The notes below the pieces were generated by a model, which was not told the origin of the DNA, searched no databases, and saw only the letters and a list, made by a program, of their open reading frames with translations. DNA of 64,000 nt from Agelas oroides (lineage: Eukaryota; Porifera; Demospongiae; Agelasida; Agelasidae): NCBI GenBank assembly GCA_949130485.1, contig OX422184.1:10299996-10363995 (forward strand), read 5' to 3'. Both the position numbers and the translations under genes were made by a program. Shown here piece after piece: positions 22,594 through 32,819 of this stretch. Every line of letters begins with the position of its first letter. Position 1 is the first letter of the stretch.

Positions 22594-23040
22594 CACAACC
22601 TGTTGTGAATGCAATAGAAACCTTTTCAGGGTCTAATCCTGTCAGTTGTGAATGGATCCTACATTTACTTGCAAAATCATAGAGTGACACCTCTGTTCAG
22701 TGCGAGGGCCTGATGAGCTATGTGAGAACAAGAATCACCAGCTGCTTTGAGTCTGCAGTGACAGTGGTAGTGTTGTGCTCCCCCCATCAAATTGGACAAC
22801 TAATGAGAGGCCAGTGGGGGGCAACAGCTACTTGCTGTTTTACACTACAACTGACTCCTGTCAAGGTATACCTCTGCTGCCAGGCAGTGCAAGTAATAAA
22901 TATTCCTATACCTACTAACACCAACTGGCATACCCTCTTCCACATACTTAATATAAATTCAGAAACCTGCAAGGAGGTACTGAAACACAGAAACATACTG
23001 GCAGTCACTGAAGACCCACAAAGAGTGTTGCATCAGGTAA
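22594..23040 (+). other. Possible decayed exons
   Basis: TTTTTAG|GCACAACCTG at 22,594 resembles an acceptor. The frame ending WHTLFHILNINSETCKEVLK...EDPQRVLHQ at 23,037 is followed by GTAAAA, which resembles a donor. The composition is mildly protein-like, but no family is recognisable. Confidence 0.2.
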
Positions 23041-23499
23041 AATATAACTTTACCAGCTGCTAAGGTTTGTTTCTTTTTATCACAAATTCCTTACGAATGG
23101 ACAAGAGAAAATTTTCTTCTACACCAATGCTTCATTACACCAGGTGCTAGTTATGGTCATGCACCTGTACTGAATATTCATTGCATAATGATAGGTATAT
23201 TGTTTGATCCAAGCATTTTGGTAAGGAAGTGAACACAATATTCTCATGCCTACAGGTGGATGCTATGCAAGATGTTAGAGCACTGAGCAACACCTAACCA
23301 TCAGATCAGCACACTTGAGGCATCAGACTGAAACATTGATGACCTACTGCAACTACGTGTTAAAGTCGCTTATGTCAAAAAACAATCGGCAGAACATCCG
23401 AAAACTAAAGACATGTTTGTAACACTCTCCAATGAACTCGCCAGCGCCATGTCTCCCTAACCGGATGTTACCACCCATGTAATTAAAACTTGGACGTGT

Positions 23500-23710
23500 C
23501 TGCGCACACTTTTGCGTTTAGCTGTCTTCCGTGTGGATGAGTCTTGCTGATCACAAAGGCACTCAAATAGGACGCGTCTGTGCGCTTAAATAAGCTTTTA
23601 ACGTATTTGTGGCAAAGTTATACGGCTTTTGCTTAAGTATGCATATATTGCGCGTCGGCGCCATCCCTACATAGAGAGTCTACAGACTCTCTGATATATC
23701 TATAGATGAA
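23500..23710. repeat. Dispersed repeat, copy 1
   Basis: CACTTTTGCGTTTAGCTGTC followed by TTCCGTGTG, GAGTCTTGCTGATCACAAAG, GTTATACGGCTTTTGCTTAA and ATATTGCGCGTC recurs in the same orientation at 36,832-37,005. Both copies end near a change to unrelated sequence. Confidence 0.8.
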
Positions 23711-24076
23711 GACTCCCAAGCTCCTCTTTTGAAACCAACGTGAGAAACGGTATGATTAGAAATAATACTATGTGCATTTATGGTTGAGTTACTAGTATAT
23801 TGAGTCAGTGTGTTGTAAAATTGCACTAACAATTCAGGCGAACAGTATAGCTATTAGGTGTTGCACACAAGCAATTACCTCCCCAATTTTTATACTATTT
23901 CACAATGCTTGCAGGCTGTGATGGTGACAGAACGAAAGAATCCAGGCAGGGAAGTAGCCACCTGCAGTCCAGTGTGGAAAAGTATGCATGTGATTATTTA
24001 TTGTAAACAATATTGCAGACCAGCATGTCTGGAAATAAACCCAAGTCTCCCTTATGATGTTTACAAAATGTTATTA

Positions 24077-24563
24077 CCGTATGGCTGGAAATTTTTGCGA
24101 GGATTTTCATTTGGCGAATTTCTTATTAAATCGCCAAATTTAATTCCGCCAAATGTTTTTACTTAATGATCTTTACCTGCTCGCGATGTGATCTTGATAT
24201 AATCACGTGTGCTTTTGAGGTTTGTTCTACGCTTCACAGCAACAGCGAACGGATCCTTGGTGTTTTCTATTTCACTGGAGCAAGTCAATTCTTCTCCATT
24301 ATAGATGTGATGGCCTCTAACACAGCTTTCAATCTGAAACATTTCCAATACGCTTGCAGTCGAGTCTAGTTTAATACCTTGGCTCACACGTTCTGAATAA
24401 CGCACACTCTTCTTGATGATCTGAATAACGCACACTCTTCTTGATGATGTCATGTGTAATACTTGCGCGGGGAACGTGCATTCGCCAAATATAAATTCGC
24501 CAATAACGTTTTTGGACCAATTCTCGCCAAATTTAATGCCCGCCAAAATAACCGACTATACGG
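24077..24563. mobile_element. DNA element with TACCGTAT ends
   Basis: TACCGTATGGCTGG at 24,077 is matched in inverse by GACTATACGGTA at the right end. Next to each end are inverse blocks rich in TTTGGCGAATT/AATTCTCGCCAAA and CCGCCAAAT. I infer a MITE-like non-autonomous element. Its interior carries a HIRAN-like coding fragment on the minus strand. Confidence 0.6.
24163..24546 (-). pseudogene. HIRAN-like domain fragment
   Basis: The minus-strand frame contains MFQIESCVRGHHIY, GEELTCSSEIENTKDPFAVA and VKRR. The pattern C-x-RGHH...W/GE-L-C--E--N--D-(F/Y)AVAV is like the small HIRAN-like domain that is abundant in sponge and coral genomes. HIRAN domains in helicases bind DNA ends. Only about 60 residues match, and the flanking codons are repeat sequence. 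The fragment sits within the inverted ends of the 24,077-24,563 element, so it looks captured. Domain assignment is moderate. Confidence 0.45.
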
Positions 24564-25158
24564 TATACTGTAAATGTACAGGCAGTGTCAACACCCCACC
24601 TTTAACTGCAGCCAAAGCCAAGTCTGCAAAATGCAACGAAGGTACAAGCAAGTATTAAAGAATCTCACTATAATATGTAGGGTTGAGGGACAATTAAATT
24701 CTTTGGCAATATTATTGCATCCAAAAATGTACAAGTGTCTAAACAGAACTATTTATGCAGAGCTATGTTGCCCTTTTATGTACATTGCTGTTCCCATTGG
24801 CAGGATTGAGGACCAATGTATGTATAGAAAGCCACTTCAGTGATTTACGTATGAGCAGTGGAACACTACTCTCATGATATTACCGTCATCTCAAGATAGT
24901 GCTGTCACATGCCTCTAATTTCAGGTGCTGGTACAAAGAGCTCAAAGCATCCAACCCGCTGCCCGGAATATCATTGAGAGCAAGCGTCTAGGTAATGCTC
25001 ATAGTCATGCATGCATTGTTTTGTATACTTAATGTAGAAATTGAAGAACATAAGGACCACAATGCTCTAACAATATGGACCTTTGTTTCATTTTGCAGAC
25101 TTGGCTTTGGCTGCAGTTGAAGGTGGGGTGTTGACACTGCCTGTACATTTACAGTATA
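24564..25158. mobile_element. Non-autonomous element with ~70-bp inverted repeats
   Basis: TATACTGTAAATGTACAGGC and the next ~50 bp (to TCTGCAAAATG at about 24,634) are repeated in inverse at 25,092-25,158 with about one mismatch. The element is about 595 bp, starts directly at the right end of the preceding element, and has no open frame of note. TA dinucleotides at both ends would fit a Tc1/mariner-type target. Confidence 0.85.
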
Positions 25159-25448
25159 TAACATTTTGTAAACATCATAAATAAATAATCACATGTGAGA
25201 CTATAGAGGGCCTGGAATAATTTATCACGTGAGTGACGTAGGGGTAGAGAGAAGGGTAGAGAGGACATAATTGAGCGTAGGCAGATTGTCGATGAGCCCA
25301 CGCACATAATTGCAGATCGAGCGATAATCGACAGTACACGGTAACGGGTCTCATTACTTTCACGCCGTTTCATGTCCCCTGTCACATGACCCAGGTGCAG
25401 GGTGAAAGCCTTTTTCACACTGGACTGCAGTATTTTAGGCAGTAATTA
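25159..25448. repeat. MITE fragment of 1-kb family
   Basis: GGGCCTGGAATAATTTATCA and GTAGAGAGAAGGGTAGAGAG resemble 1,010-1,060. No coding content. Confidence 0.45.
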
Positions 25449-26260
25449 TAACACACCACTAGCTTGTCTGATCACTGTCGGATCAGTGGCTGAGCTGTCA
25501 AACAGGTCTTGCGAGCCAGGATCAGACATATCTGGAAGTTGGAAAAGTAAAAGCTTATAATTAAATTGGTGAGTAGTGTAGCATCTGAGATAATATGCAT
25601 GGTCAGTGACTTAAATGCTCATGCAGCTGTACTTATGCATTGCGCAGAATCAAATTGGTGCATGCACGATGTTGAGTATATAACCGTATATCTACTCCGC
25701 ACCTTGAAATTACTAACTTACCGTCTTCGCTGTGAGATTTGACACGGCATCGATGTTCGAACCAACGCTTGCAGAAGCTCTCTCCATCGTGGACACCGGC
25801 AAAAGTGGCGCTCAACTGGTTTACACTGGAGTCGAACTTCAGAATAGACAAGACGAGCACCTCATCAGCTATGACCTGTATGCATGAATCAACGAACCAC
25901 ATCTCCCTTATAAAATAGGCCTAGATACTATGCGAAGTCACCCACTGTACAGGACGTGTTGGGGCCAATACCAGGCGCATGCATGCATCTGTATATGGAC
26001 GTATGCAATATATGCATATTCACTCGGCAAGCCATACGTATTTCCACCCAATTTACTTCACCTTCAATCTCTGGGCAACGTTCTCAGAGGGAGCCAGCAA
26101 GTCAATTGGCCCAAAACGTCGAGTGGAATCCTCATGCCAACGAATGAAAATCTCATTTTTAGTTTCGTGCCTCTCGAACCACCACTTTCCAGCTTCATTT
26201 GTCATCCTTGGTTCTCCGTATACAACAAACGATCTTTCCAGGTACAACTGCAATCTTACA
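25449..26260 (-). CDS. Three-exon host-like gene, unknown function
   Basis: Three minus-strand segments join in frame across good splice sites. Exon a (ending about 26,064) reads RSFVVYGEPRMTNEAGKWWF, ERHETKNEIFIRWHEDSTRR and LLAPSENVAQRLK|GTGAAG. Exon b (about 25,877-25,719) begins after ATACAG and reads VIADEVLVLSILKFDSSVNQ, FAGVHDGESFCKRWFEHRCR and SED|GTAAGT. Exon c (about 25,531-25,449) follows TTCCAG and reads DMSDPGSQDLFDSSATDPTV up to a TAA. Phases agree at both joins, which supports a real gene. The N-terminus is uncertain: MTNEAGKWWF offers a Met, while a GATTGCAG acceptor upstream would add a further exon. I recognise no family. The product would be about 120-150 residues. It is divergent from the DUF7869-like gene. 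Confidence 0.5.
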
Positions 26261-26593
26261 CTACGTACCGCTGTCCCGTTCGCTGCGGCGACGCAGTTTA
26301 GCGCGCTATTATTTCCAGCCAATGAAGCTGATTGGTCAGGCACTTCGTCCAGGGTGCGCGGGAAGTACAAACTGTATGCTGTGTGTATGCATGCACACGC
26401 AGCTGCATGCACGACGTCGAACTGAAGTTTTGAAGTGACATGTGAAGTGTATAGAAGCTAGTGGAGTTGAACTGTTGATGCCCCAATACTGATTTGTTTT
26501 AGGGGGTATTCTCTGTTGACTGGCCTCTTGCAGGCTGCTCTCTTGACTGGAGACTGAAACAACCACGAGCTTCAATACTTCACTGGGTATGTT

Positions 26594-29166
26594 TTGACTC
26601 ATGGAGTCGTGCTAGCCTGTGGGTATGTGCTCATAGCCTATAGTATAATAGTGCAAGTGAAATTGCATTTCATATCTTGCGATTATCTTAATTGGCATGC
26701 AGATTCAGCTATTGCTATTTGCTGCAAAAATGCCTGTGTTCATGGCCTGTCTGAAAGTGAGATTGTGACTACCAGGGATACTGTTTGGGCAATGAACCAC
26801 AAGCAGCAGAGAAAATGGCTCCTTGCTCATTTTGCGGCCATCTACAGTCACAACACCCGCCAGTTCACTCACACAGTTTGTGGCAAGCCTGTCTGCCTTA
26901 GAGCATGGCTGTTTGCAACAAACATTTCAAAGAGCAAGTACTATGAGATCAGGGGCCAATTTTTGAATGGCTACTTGGGAGACGATAGCCCACTTCACAC
27001 CCGCTTTATTGTGGCTACTGAAATGGCAATGCAGTGGTTGCAGGTGTATGCAAATGAAAATGGGGACAAGCTCCCTAATGCTAAGAAGGTCCTACTTCCA
27101 TCATGCATGACCAAATCCTTTGTATACAATCAGTATGCAGAGGAGTACAAGGGATCGGGGTATGCCGTGTCACAGTCAACCTTTTTCAAGCACTGGGAGA
27201 CAACCTGTCAACATATCATTCCAAAGGTGTTCACATTTACCATTGCAAAAACAAGAAAAAAAAAAGATAATCATGACACTTTCACATATTATGTATTTCT
27301 AACAATATATTGTCTTCATGACTGTTATAATACTATGATATGCTAGCTGCTGTGAATCAATATGATAATGTCCTCATTATGACACTTCTTTCCTAATAGA
27401 CTCGAGAGGGAGAAGTACTATAGCCATTGTGTCAAGTCACGCCACAACCCAGATGGTTACATCACAATAATAGTTGATGGGATGGACCAACCAAAAACAT
27501 GCATTCCACATTTCATCAGCCAATCAAAGGTACCAAGTATCCAACTGCATGCTGTTGTTCTATAGAAGTCAGTAGAAAGAGTGGACTGGCAACCATTTCT
27601 ATACTCAAGCATGAGTATGTGTAAATAATCGTGGCATTTCAAAAAAAATAGTATAGCTAGTAGAATCACGCATTTAGTGTCCATAGACCAGTAAGTGGCT
27701 TAGGGTAATTGCCCACGTTGTTTTATGACAGCAGCTTTTTGCTAACCCTTAATAGCAATCAGCTTCGCCTCATGTTATTTAGGGCATTACTCATGTTATT
27801 AATCCCAAATAGCACAGTAAACTCTGCTATTATCTATACAAATTCTGTTTTCCTTTAGGCCACAAGCAACAGCTGAAAGTGCACATTGTGGGAGCACTGA
27901 CACATGGCCATGGAGCATATGTTTACATGGGTTATGGTCAGTTTCCCGAGGACTCTAGCCTGACGGCTACAGTCCTCATGAAGTGCCTTGAAAACATCAC
28001 AAAGGAAAAGGGTCACATGCCACCAGTTCTGTACGTCCAAATGGATAACTGCAGTGGACAAAACAAAAACAAGTTTATACTGGCACTGCTCAGCTATCTG
28101 GTAAAACACAAGTTGTTCAGAAAGGTAATTAGCTCAATTCAATATATCTAGCCTCGTTCCCAGTCCTCCATCCACCACAGCTATTGTCGCTTGCAGTATG
28201 AATAACGCGTTATTCGTACTGCAAGTGACAATAGCTGTGGTGGAGGACTGGGAATGAGACTACAATATATCCTCCAAATTTTTATAAGTAGCGTTAAGTG
28301 AAGTACTAGTGAGGGTACTACTAAGAGGTCAAAAATCATGCAGATCCCCACTGCTTGAGGTGTCTAACATATTAATTTTAGAGTGTAGAAACTATAGATC
28401 ATACACACTATAACTAGCATTATACCCATTACATCACTTTCTACATATATTTCATTGGACAAACAGCGGAGTATAAGGAGTCATATACTCCTATTATGTA
28501 AAAATTGTAAATAATAGTTTGCACAAAACTTACATATTGTAACAGAACAGTTTACATATTGTACCAGAATAGTTTACATGTTGTACAGGAATAATTTACA
28601 CAAAATTGAGTGACAGTTTACTGTCTTAATATGGAGATAGTGCCCATACTCTACACACAGACATACTCTGCTAGATGGTTACCTGAGGTGCAGCCGAGGG
28701 TAATCAATCTAGCGGAGTATATCTCCTCATATAGGTAGAATATGTATATACAACTAACCAAAACTGGTCTGAGGGATGTATGTGATTTGCAAACCCAACG
28801 TGATCGAGGCCCTTTTTTCAACTGAAAAAGAGAGAATACACATGCACAGTGAAAAATTTCAACAAGAGTACATAAATGTTTCAAGCATGTTACTTCCATT
28901 ACTGCAAAATTGATCTATCTCTCTACAAAATTTGGCAGATCAAACTATCATTTTTGCCTGTTGGACACACACATGAGGATGTTGACCAAATGTTTTCACG
29001 CTTCTCGCTATATTTGGAGAAACATGATGCAGTTACTCCACAAGAGCTGGTTACAGCAATTGAAGCAAGCTACACTCCAACTCCCAAAGTACATGAGATC
29101 AAGGAAACATACAACATCAAAGATTTGTTTCAGCCATACCTGAGGAATTGGGATTGGAGAAACTGA
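26594..29166 (+). CDS. DUF7869-like gene with DDE-like core
   Basis: The layout resembles the DUF7869 family, common in sponges, cnidarians and fish, whose function is unknown. Exon 1 (to 27,226) has CCKNACVHGLSESEIVTTRD, CGKPVCLRAWLFATNISKSK and WETTCQHIIPK. Exon 2 (27,400-27,529) has LEREKYYSHC and TIIVDGMDQPKT. Exon 3 (about 27,867-28,124) has VHIVGALTHGHGAYVYMGYG and VLYVQMDNCSGQNKNKF. Exon 4 (28,939-29,166) has LPVGHTHEDVDQMFSRFSLY, EASYTPTPKVHEIKETYNIK and a TGA stop. DG, DN-x5-N and HTHEDVDQ look like an RNase H/DDE metal-binding set (inference). Weak points are that the linker usually found between exons 1 and 2 (a Cys-containing FSKC-type block) is not visible, the exon 1-2 phase does not match, and the exon 3 acceptor is unclear. 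The copy may be decaying. Confidence 0.65.
28149..28262. repeat. Perfect-type foldback MITE in DUF7869-like intron
   Basis: TAGCCTCGTTCCCAGTCCTC to GAATAACGCG is followed at once by its inverse ending GAGGACTGGGAATGAGACTA. Arms are about 55 bp with essentially no loop and only a few mismatches. It lies in the last intron (28,125-28,938). Confidence 0.9.
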
Positions 29167-29905
29167 TGAAAGACATCAAACACCAATCATAGTACATTTC
29201 TCCAGCCCAGTGCTCTGAATGGGAAGCATTAGTGGACAGACTGTCACACCAAGAAGCGAGTTGTGCTTCCAGCATACCAGTTTGAGAAGACCTTAAAAGA
29301 AAGTCTTCAAGATTACTAACGTTTGCATATTTTTCTCTTCACTCACTAATCAGTAGTCTTGTCTTGGTTCTCTATCACAACAACAGATTTCCTTGCTGCA
29401 TGTATTTGGCGTAGCCGCAGAGTAGCCACAGGTTATAAAGACGAAGTTGGACGCTACGGATAATTCAGCCTTATCCCTCTGTCCCTTCTGGTTCCTTCTC
29501 TAACATCTATACACAGTCATGACGGCAGCGGCGGTGTGCACTCTTTTTGAAGTACACCTGCAAGCACCGTTGCAAGGAAGCCATTCAGTGCAGCTGCATG
29601 TCCGTTATACGGGGAACGTGTCAGGCCACAGCAAGTTGCACGTGGCGAGCCACGTCCACTGCTACAAGTCTGAGGTAAGACGCTTGTACATGTAAGAACA
29701 TTTATAGAAGGAAGTCATATGAGCACATGAGAAAAAAGGAGGGGGGAAGAGCATGTAAGTTCGATTTTTTTTTTTGAAACCAGCAAAATGTGTACCAAAA
29801 ATAGAATGTTGGTAGTCCAGAAGCATTTTAAAGTATGCTTTACATGTGCATTCAGCCATTGTGCATTCTCGTTTCCAGACCTTCCGTATGCATGATTATG
29901 GTACA
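29167..29905. other. Stretch 3' of DUF7869-like gene
   Basis: No further exon was supported. Likely 3' UTR and intergenic DNA. Confidence 0.35.
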
Positions 29906-29910
29906 TACAA

Positions 29911-29970
29911 CCTAGTCTCGTTCCCAGACCACACGTTTTCGCACCCACCGGAAAAATGGGTCCGGTCAAC
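29911..29970. repeat. Solo end of the TAGTCTCGTTCCCAG family
   Basis: CTAGTCTCGTTCCCAGACCA starts a segment like the ends of the foldbacks at 28.15 and 59.9 kb. An inverse partner was not found nearby. Confidence 0.5.
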
Positions 29971-30335
29971 TTCCAATTCCATTTTCGTTCAAGTGCGCCA
30001 GAATGCTGGTGCATTGTTTTTTTCTAATTTAACGCTTGACATCATCAAATATTGCATTCCACATTGTGTGCCAACAATCTACTACCGAAATGGACAATGA
30101 TTGGGCAACCCTAGTTGGCGCGTATAGATTGTTTCTTTCGAAAGGAGCATGAGTAGGCTGTCTCGGAGTTTGCTGTTTACTAGAGTGTTTTTGAATTCAC
30201 AATCCAGTTGACGTAACGTCACAGTAATTTGGAATCAAAAGTGTATAGGCAGTTTCCATGGTAAATTGACTATAAGTATCGTTCTGCAAGTTGATATGAT
30301 CTTTGTATTCATTTAGGACCCATAGGGATATATAT

Positions 30336-30692
30336 TGTAATTATTAAACCCTTTAACTAGAAGGATGCTGAATTATCATGGGGCGAGCCTGAGCGAGTGG
30401 AAAATTGCATTCGGAATGCCCACAAAGACATGCAGCTTTTTGTCTAGCAGGACCTCTTTCACACCGGCCATGCAGTCTGGCAGTAGCCCTTCACGCTCGT
30501 TCTCACGACTTAGCTGAAGTACACGTCAGTGTGAACAATCATCGTGAAATATTTGAATGCGCTTATTTAAAATTTACGGTAAGTGGTCAGTCCAAACAAA
30601 CCAACAAACCAACAAGCATGCACACACACGTGCGCAATGCAGTCATGCTAGTGTGGGGCTTGCTCAGGCTCACCCCAATTAAAGGGTTAATA
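30336..30692. repeat. MITE with TTAACCCTTTAA-like ends
   Basis: ATTATTAAACCCTTTAA at the left is inverted as TTAAAGGGTTAATAAT at the right. Just inside are inverse blocks GGGGCGAGCCTGAGC and GCTCAGGCTCACCCC. About 357 bp, non-coding. Confidence 0.7.
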
Positions 30693-30764
30693 ATGTGTGG
30701 ATTAGCTATACACATTCACACACATTACACAAACCTGATTCAGCAGAATCACAAACAGATGCTT

Positions 30765-30939
30765 CTGAATAGCTTATGCTGCCTTCTGCCATGCACCAGG
30801 GTGCCATAACTCTCATTCCGAGTTCAATATCTTCATAATTTTGGAAAGGAACTTCATCCATAGTTAGAAGCTCTGTCCACACCAAATGGTACAGTTTTCT
30901 GTCACCATCAAAACGAATGGGAACCTCCACATCTTCCAC
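30765..30939 (-). other. Possible Tudor-like exon
   Basis: The minus-strand frame reads VEVPIRFDGDRKLYHLVWTE, VPFQNYEDIELGMRVMAPWC and GSISYSEASVCDSAES, followed by GGTTTGTG that may be a donor. The I-x-(I/L)GMRVMAPW...(Y)SEA pattern is like small beta-barrel (Tudor/agenet-like) modules. No neighbouring exons were found, so it may be a stray exon or a relic. Confidence 0.35.
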
Positions 30940-31269
30940 TACATGAGGTAAAGAAAGTACTGTATAAGTAAATGGGGCAGGCTGGACTCTGGACTAATGG
31001 ACTGTGAGAGGGGGTCACTCCCATATGCTCTGCAATCACAACTGCAACCACAGTCAAAGTGTGGTCAACAGTCAAGATGAATTTCTAGCAATTGGTCAAC
31101 AGTCAAAGTACTATAAAACCGTCGCTTTAACTGTCAAAAATGAGCAAAACTCTGAAACGAAAGTGGATGGAAATCTGGATACTGCTGCCATTTTGAGTGG
31201 CAAAAAGGCCGCACTCAATGCATATTAAAAATGCTGTTTTTGCTACTCAAAATGGCGGTGTAGTATCTG

Positions 31270-31560
31270 AATGTCCCTCCAAGGCTCACAGTTTACCAAG
31301 GGAGGATCCCGGGATGTCCAAGGGATCATCCGGACAGCATGGAGTCCTGTGTCTGAGGGGACACCAAGGGAGGACCCCGGGATGTCCAAGGGATGCATGT
31401 AGAAAGTATAATTATAGCTTCATACTGTGGGCCAGGAGTTAGCCCATATATTTGAGGGATGTCCAGTGTTGCCTACAGGTGTCCAGACAGTCCAAAGGAT
31501 CCCTTTGACATCCCGGGATCCTCAAAAGATAAATTCTCAATTCAAAGAATGTAATGCACG
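31270..31560. repeat. Foldback-type repeat with CCCGGGATGTCC blocks
   Basis: GGGAGGATCCCGGGATGTCC and AAGGGATC occur at about 31,298-31,327 and again (GGGAGGACCCCGGGATGTCC) at 31,369-31,395. They are inverted as GGATCCCTTTGACATCCCGG at 31,497-31,516. A further partial copy (GTGTCTGAGGGGACACCAAG) is at 31,687. Confidence 0.6.
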
Positions 31561-31564
31561 AGTC

Positions 31565-32135
31565 ATTGAATAGGAAAAGTCATTCATAATTATGGAGAAA
31601 TGAGGACGTTCACACCTATTCACACCTGTGTGATAATCAACAAAATGGTTCAAAAGTGTTCATCCTCCAGACAGCTTGGGGGCCTGTGTCTGAGGGGACA
31701 CCAAGGGAGTGCTGTGCGTAAACTATATAAATCTGAAGTCAGCCAATTGTGGGTGTGCTGTATTTAGAATAATAGACCACCATTGCAGACCTTCCAACCT
31801 TGGTTGCCTGAAAATCTGGGGATTTTCTAATCAACAGGAAAAAACCCTGGAGATTGATACTTGAAACCTGGAGATCTAATTTAAGAAACATTAATTATAT
31901 TTCCAAAAATATTTAAAAAAAAAAACAGAGCACAAGCATTACAAATGGCATGAGATGCATGATACATGCATGAGCCTCTCCCTTCCACTACTGTCTACAG
32001 CTAAGTAGCCTAAGATTCCTTTTCAGTGAAGGTATAGCATTAAAGTACAAGTGTCTATAGTTACATGCAGCTACCTGCAACTGCAAAGCTTGGACTCACC
32101 ATATCTCTGGCTGTATAGGGAGCTATATATAACCC
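31565..32135. other. Gene-free stretch
   Basis: AT-rich, with an A-run near 31,915-31,925. Nothing supported. Confidence 0.35.
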
Positions 32136-32139
32136 TCAG

Positions 32140-32815
32140 GTATATGCATGTGTCATGCATGGAAGGGAGAACCATGCATGTATCATGCATGAGTTTTTTT
32201 TCTAGTTCTAAGTCAAATTTAGCTGGGCTACAGGGTAGCTAGTACAGTGTGTATACATAGCACTATGATTTTGCTAGCTAGCTGCTTTTGTGTAGCGCTG
32301 TCGATTTGCTGGCTAACTAGTGCTTATGTAGCATGTATAGTGCTATGGATTCACTGGCTAGCTAGCTAACCAGCTACTGTTTTAGCACAGTGAATTTACT
32401 GGCTACCTACTGTTGCATAGTGCTTTAGATTTGCTGGCTACCTCGTGGCTATTGTGGATTTGCTGGCTACCTAGTACAATTTTCAACTTGTGCTCACATG
32501 CAGGCTTCTATACAAGAAACTTGAACACAGGAGAATGCTTTTTCAACAGCCAGACCATGCATGCATGGCTCATGCATGGTACATTCATGGCATTGCATGG
32601 TTCATTCATGGCATGAATGCCATTCATGTAGCATGCATGGTTCATGCATGTCACATGCATGAAAAACGTCCCAATTTCTGACATGTTCCATGCATGTTTC
32701 ATGCATGGAACATGAAACATGCATGTACATTGTATGTGGGGCATGCATGAAACATGCATGGTGAAGCACGCATGAAATTTGCTGTGACATGCATGAAACA
32801 TGCATGTTTCTTGTG
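32140..32815. repeat. ATGCATG-rich low-complexity region
   Basis: Dense copies of the palindromic octamer CATGCATG and of GTTCATGCATG/CATGAAACATGCATG, densest at 32,560-32,815. A looser array of GCTAGCTAGC and TTTGCTGGCTACCTA words lies at 32,270-32,475. Met/His/Cys-rich frames on either strand come from this repetition. Confidence 0.8.
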
Positions 32816-32819
32816 TAGT

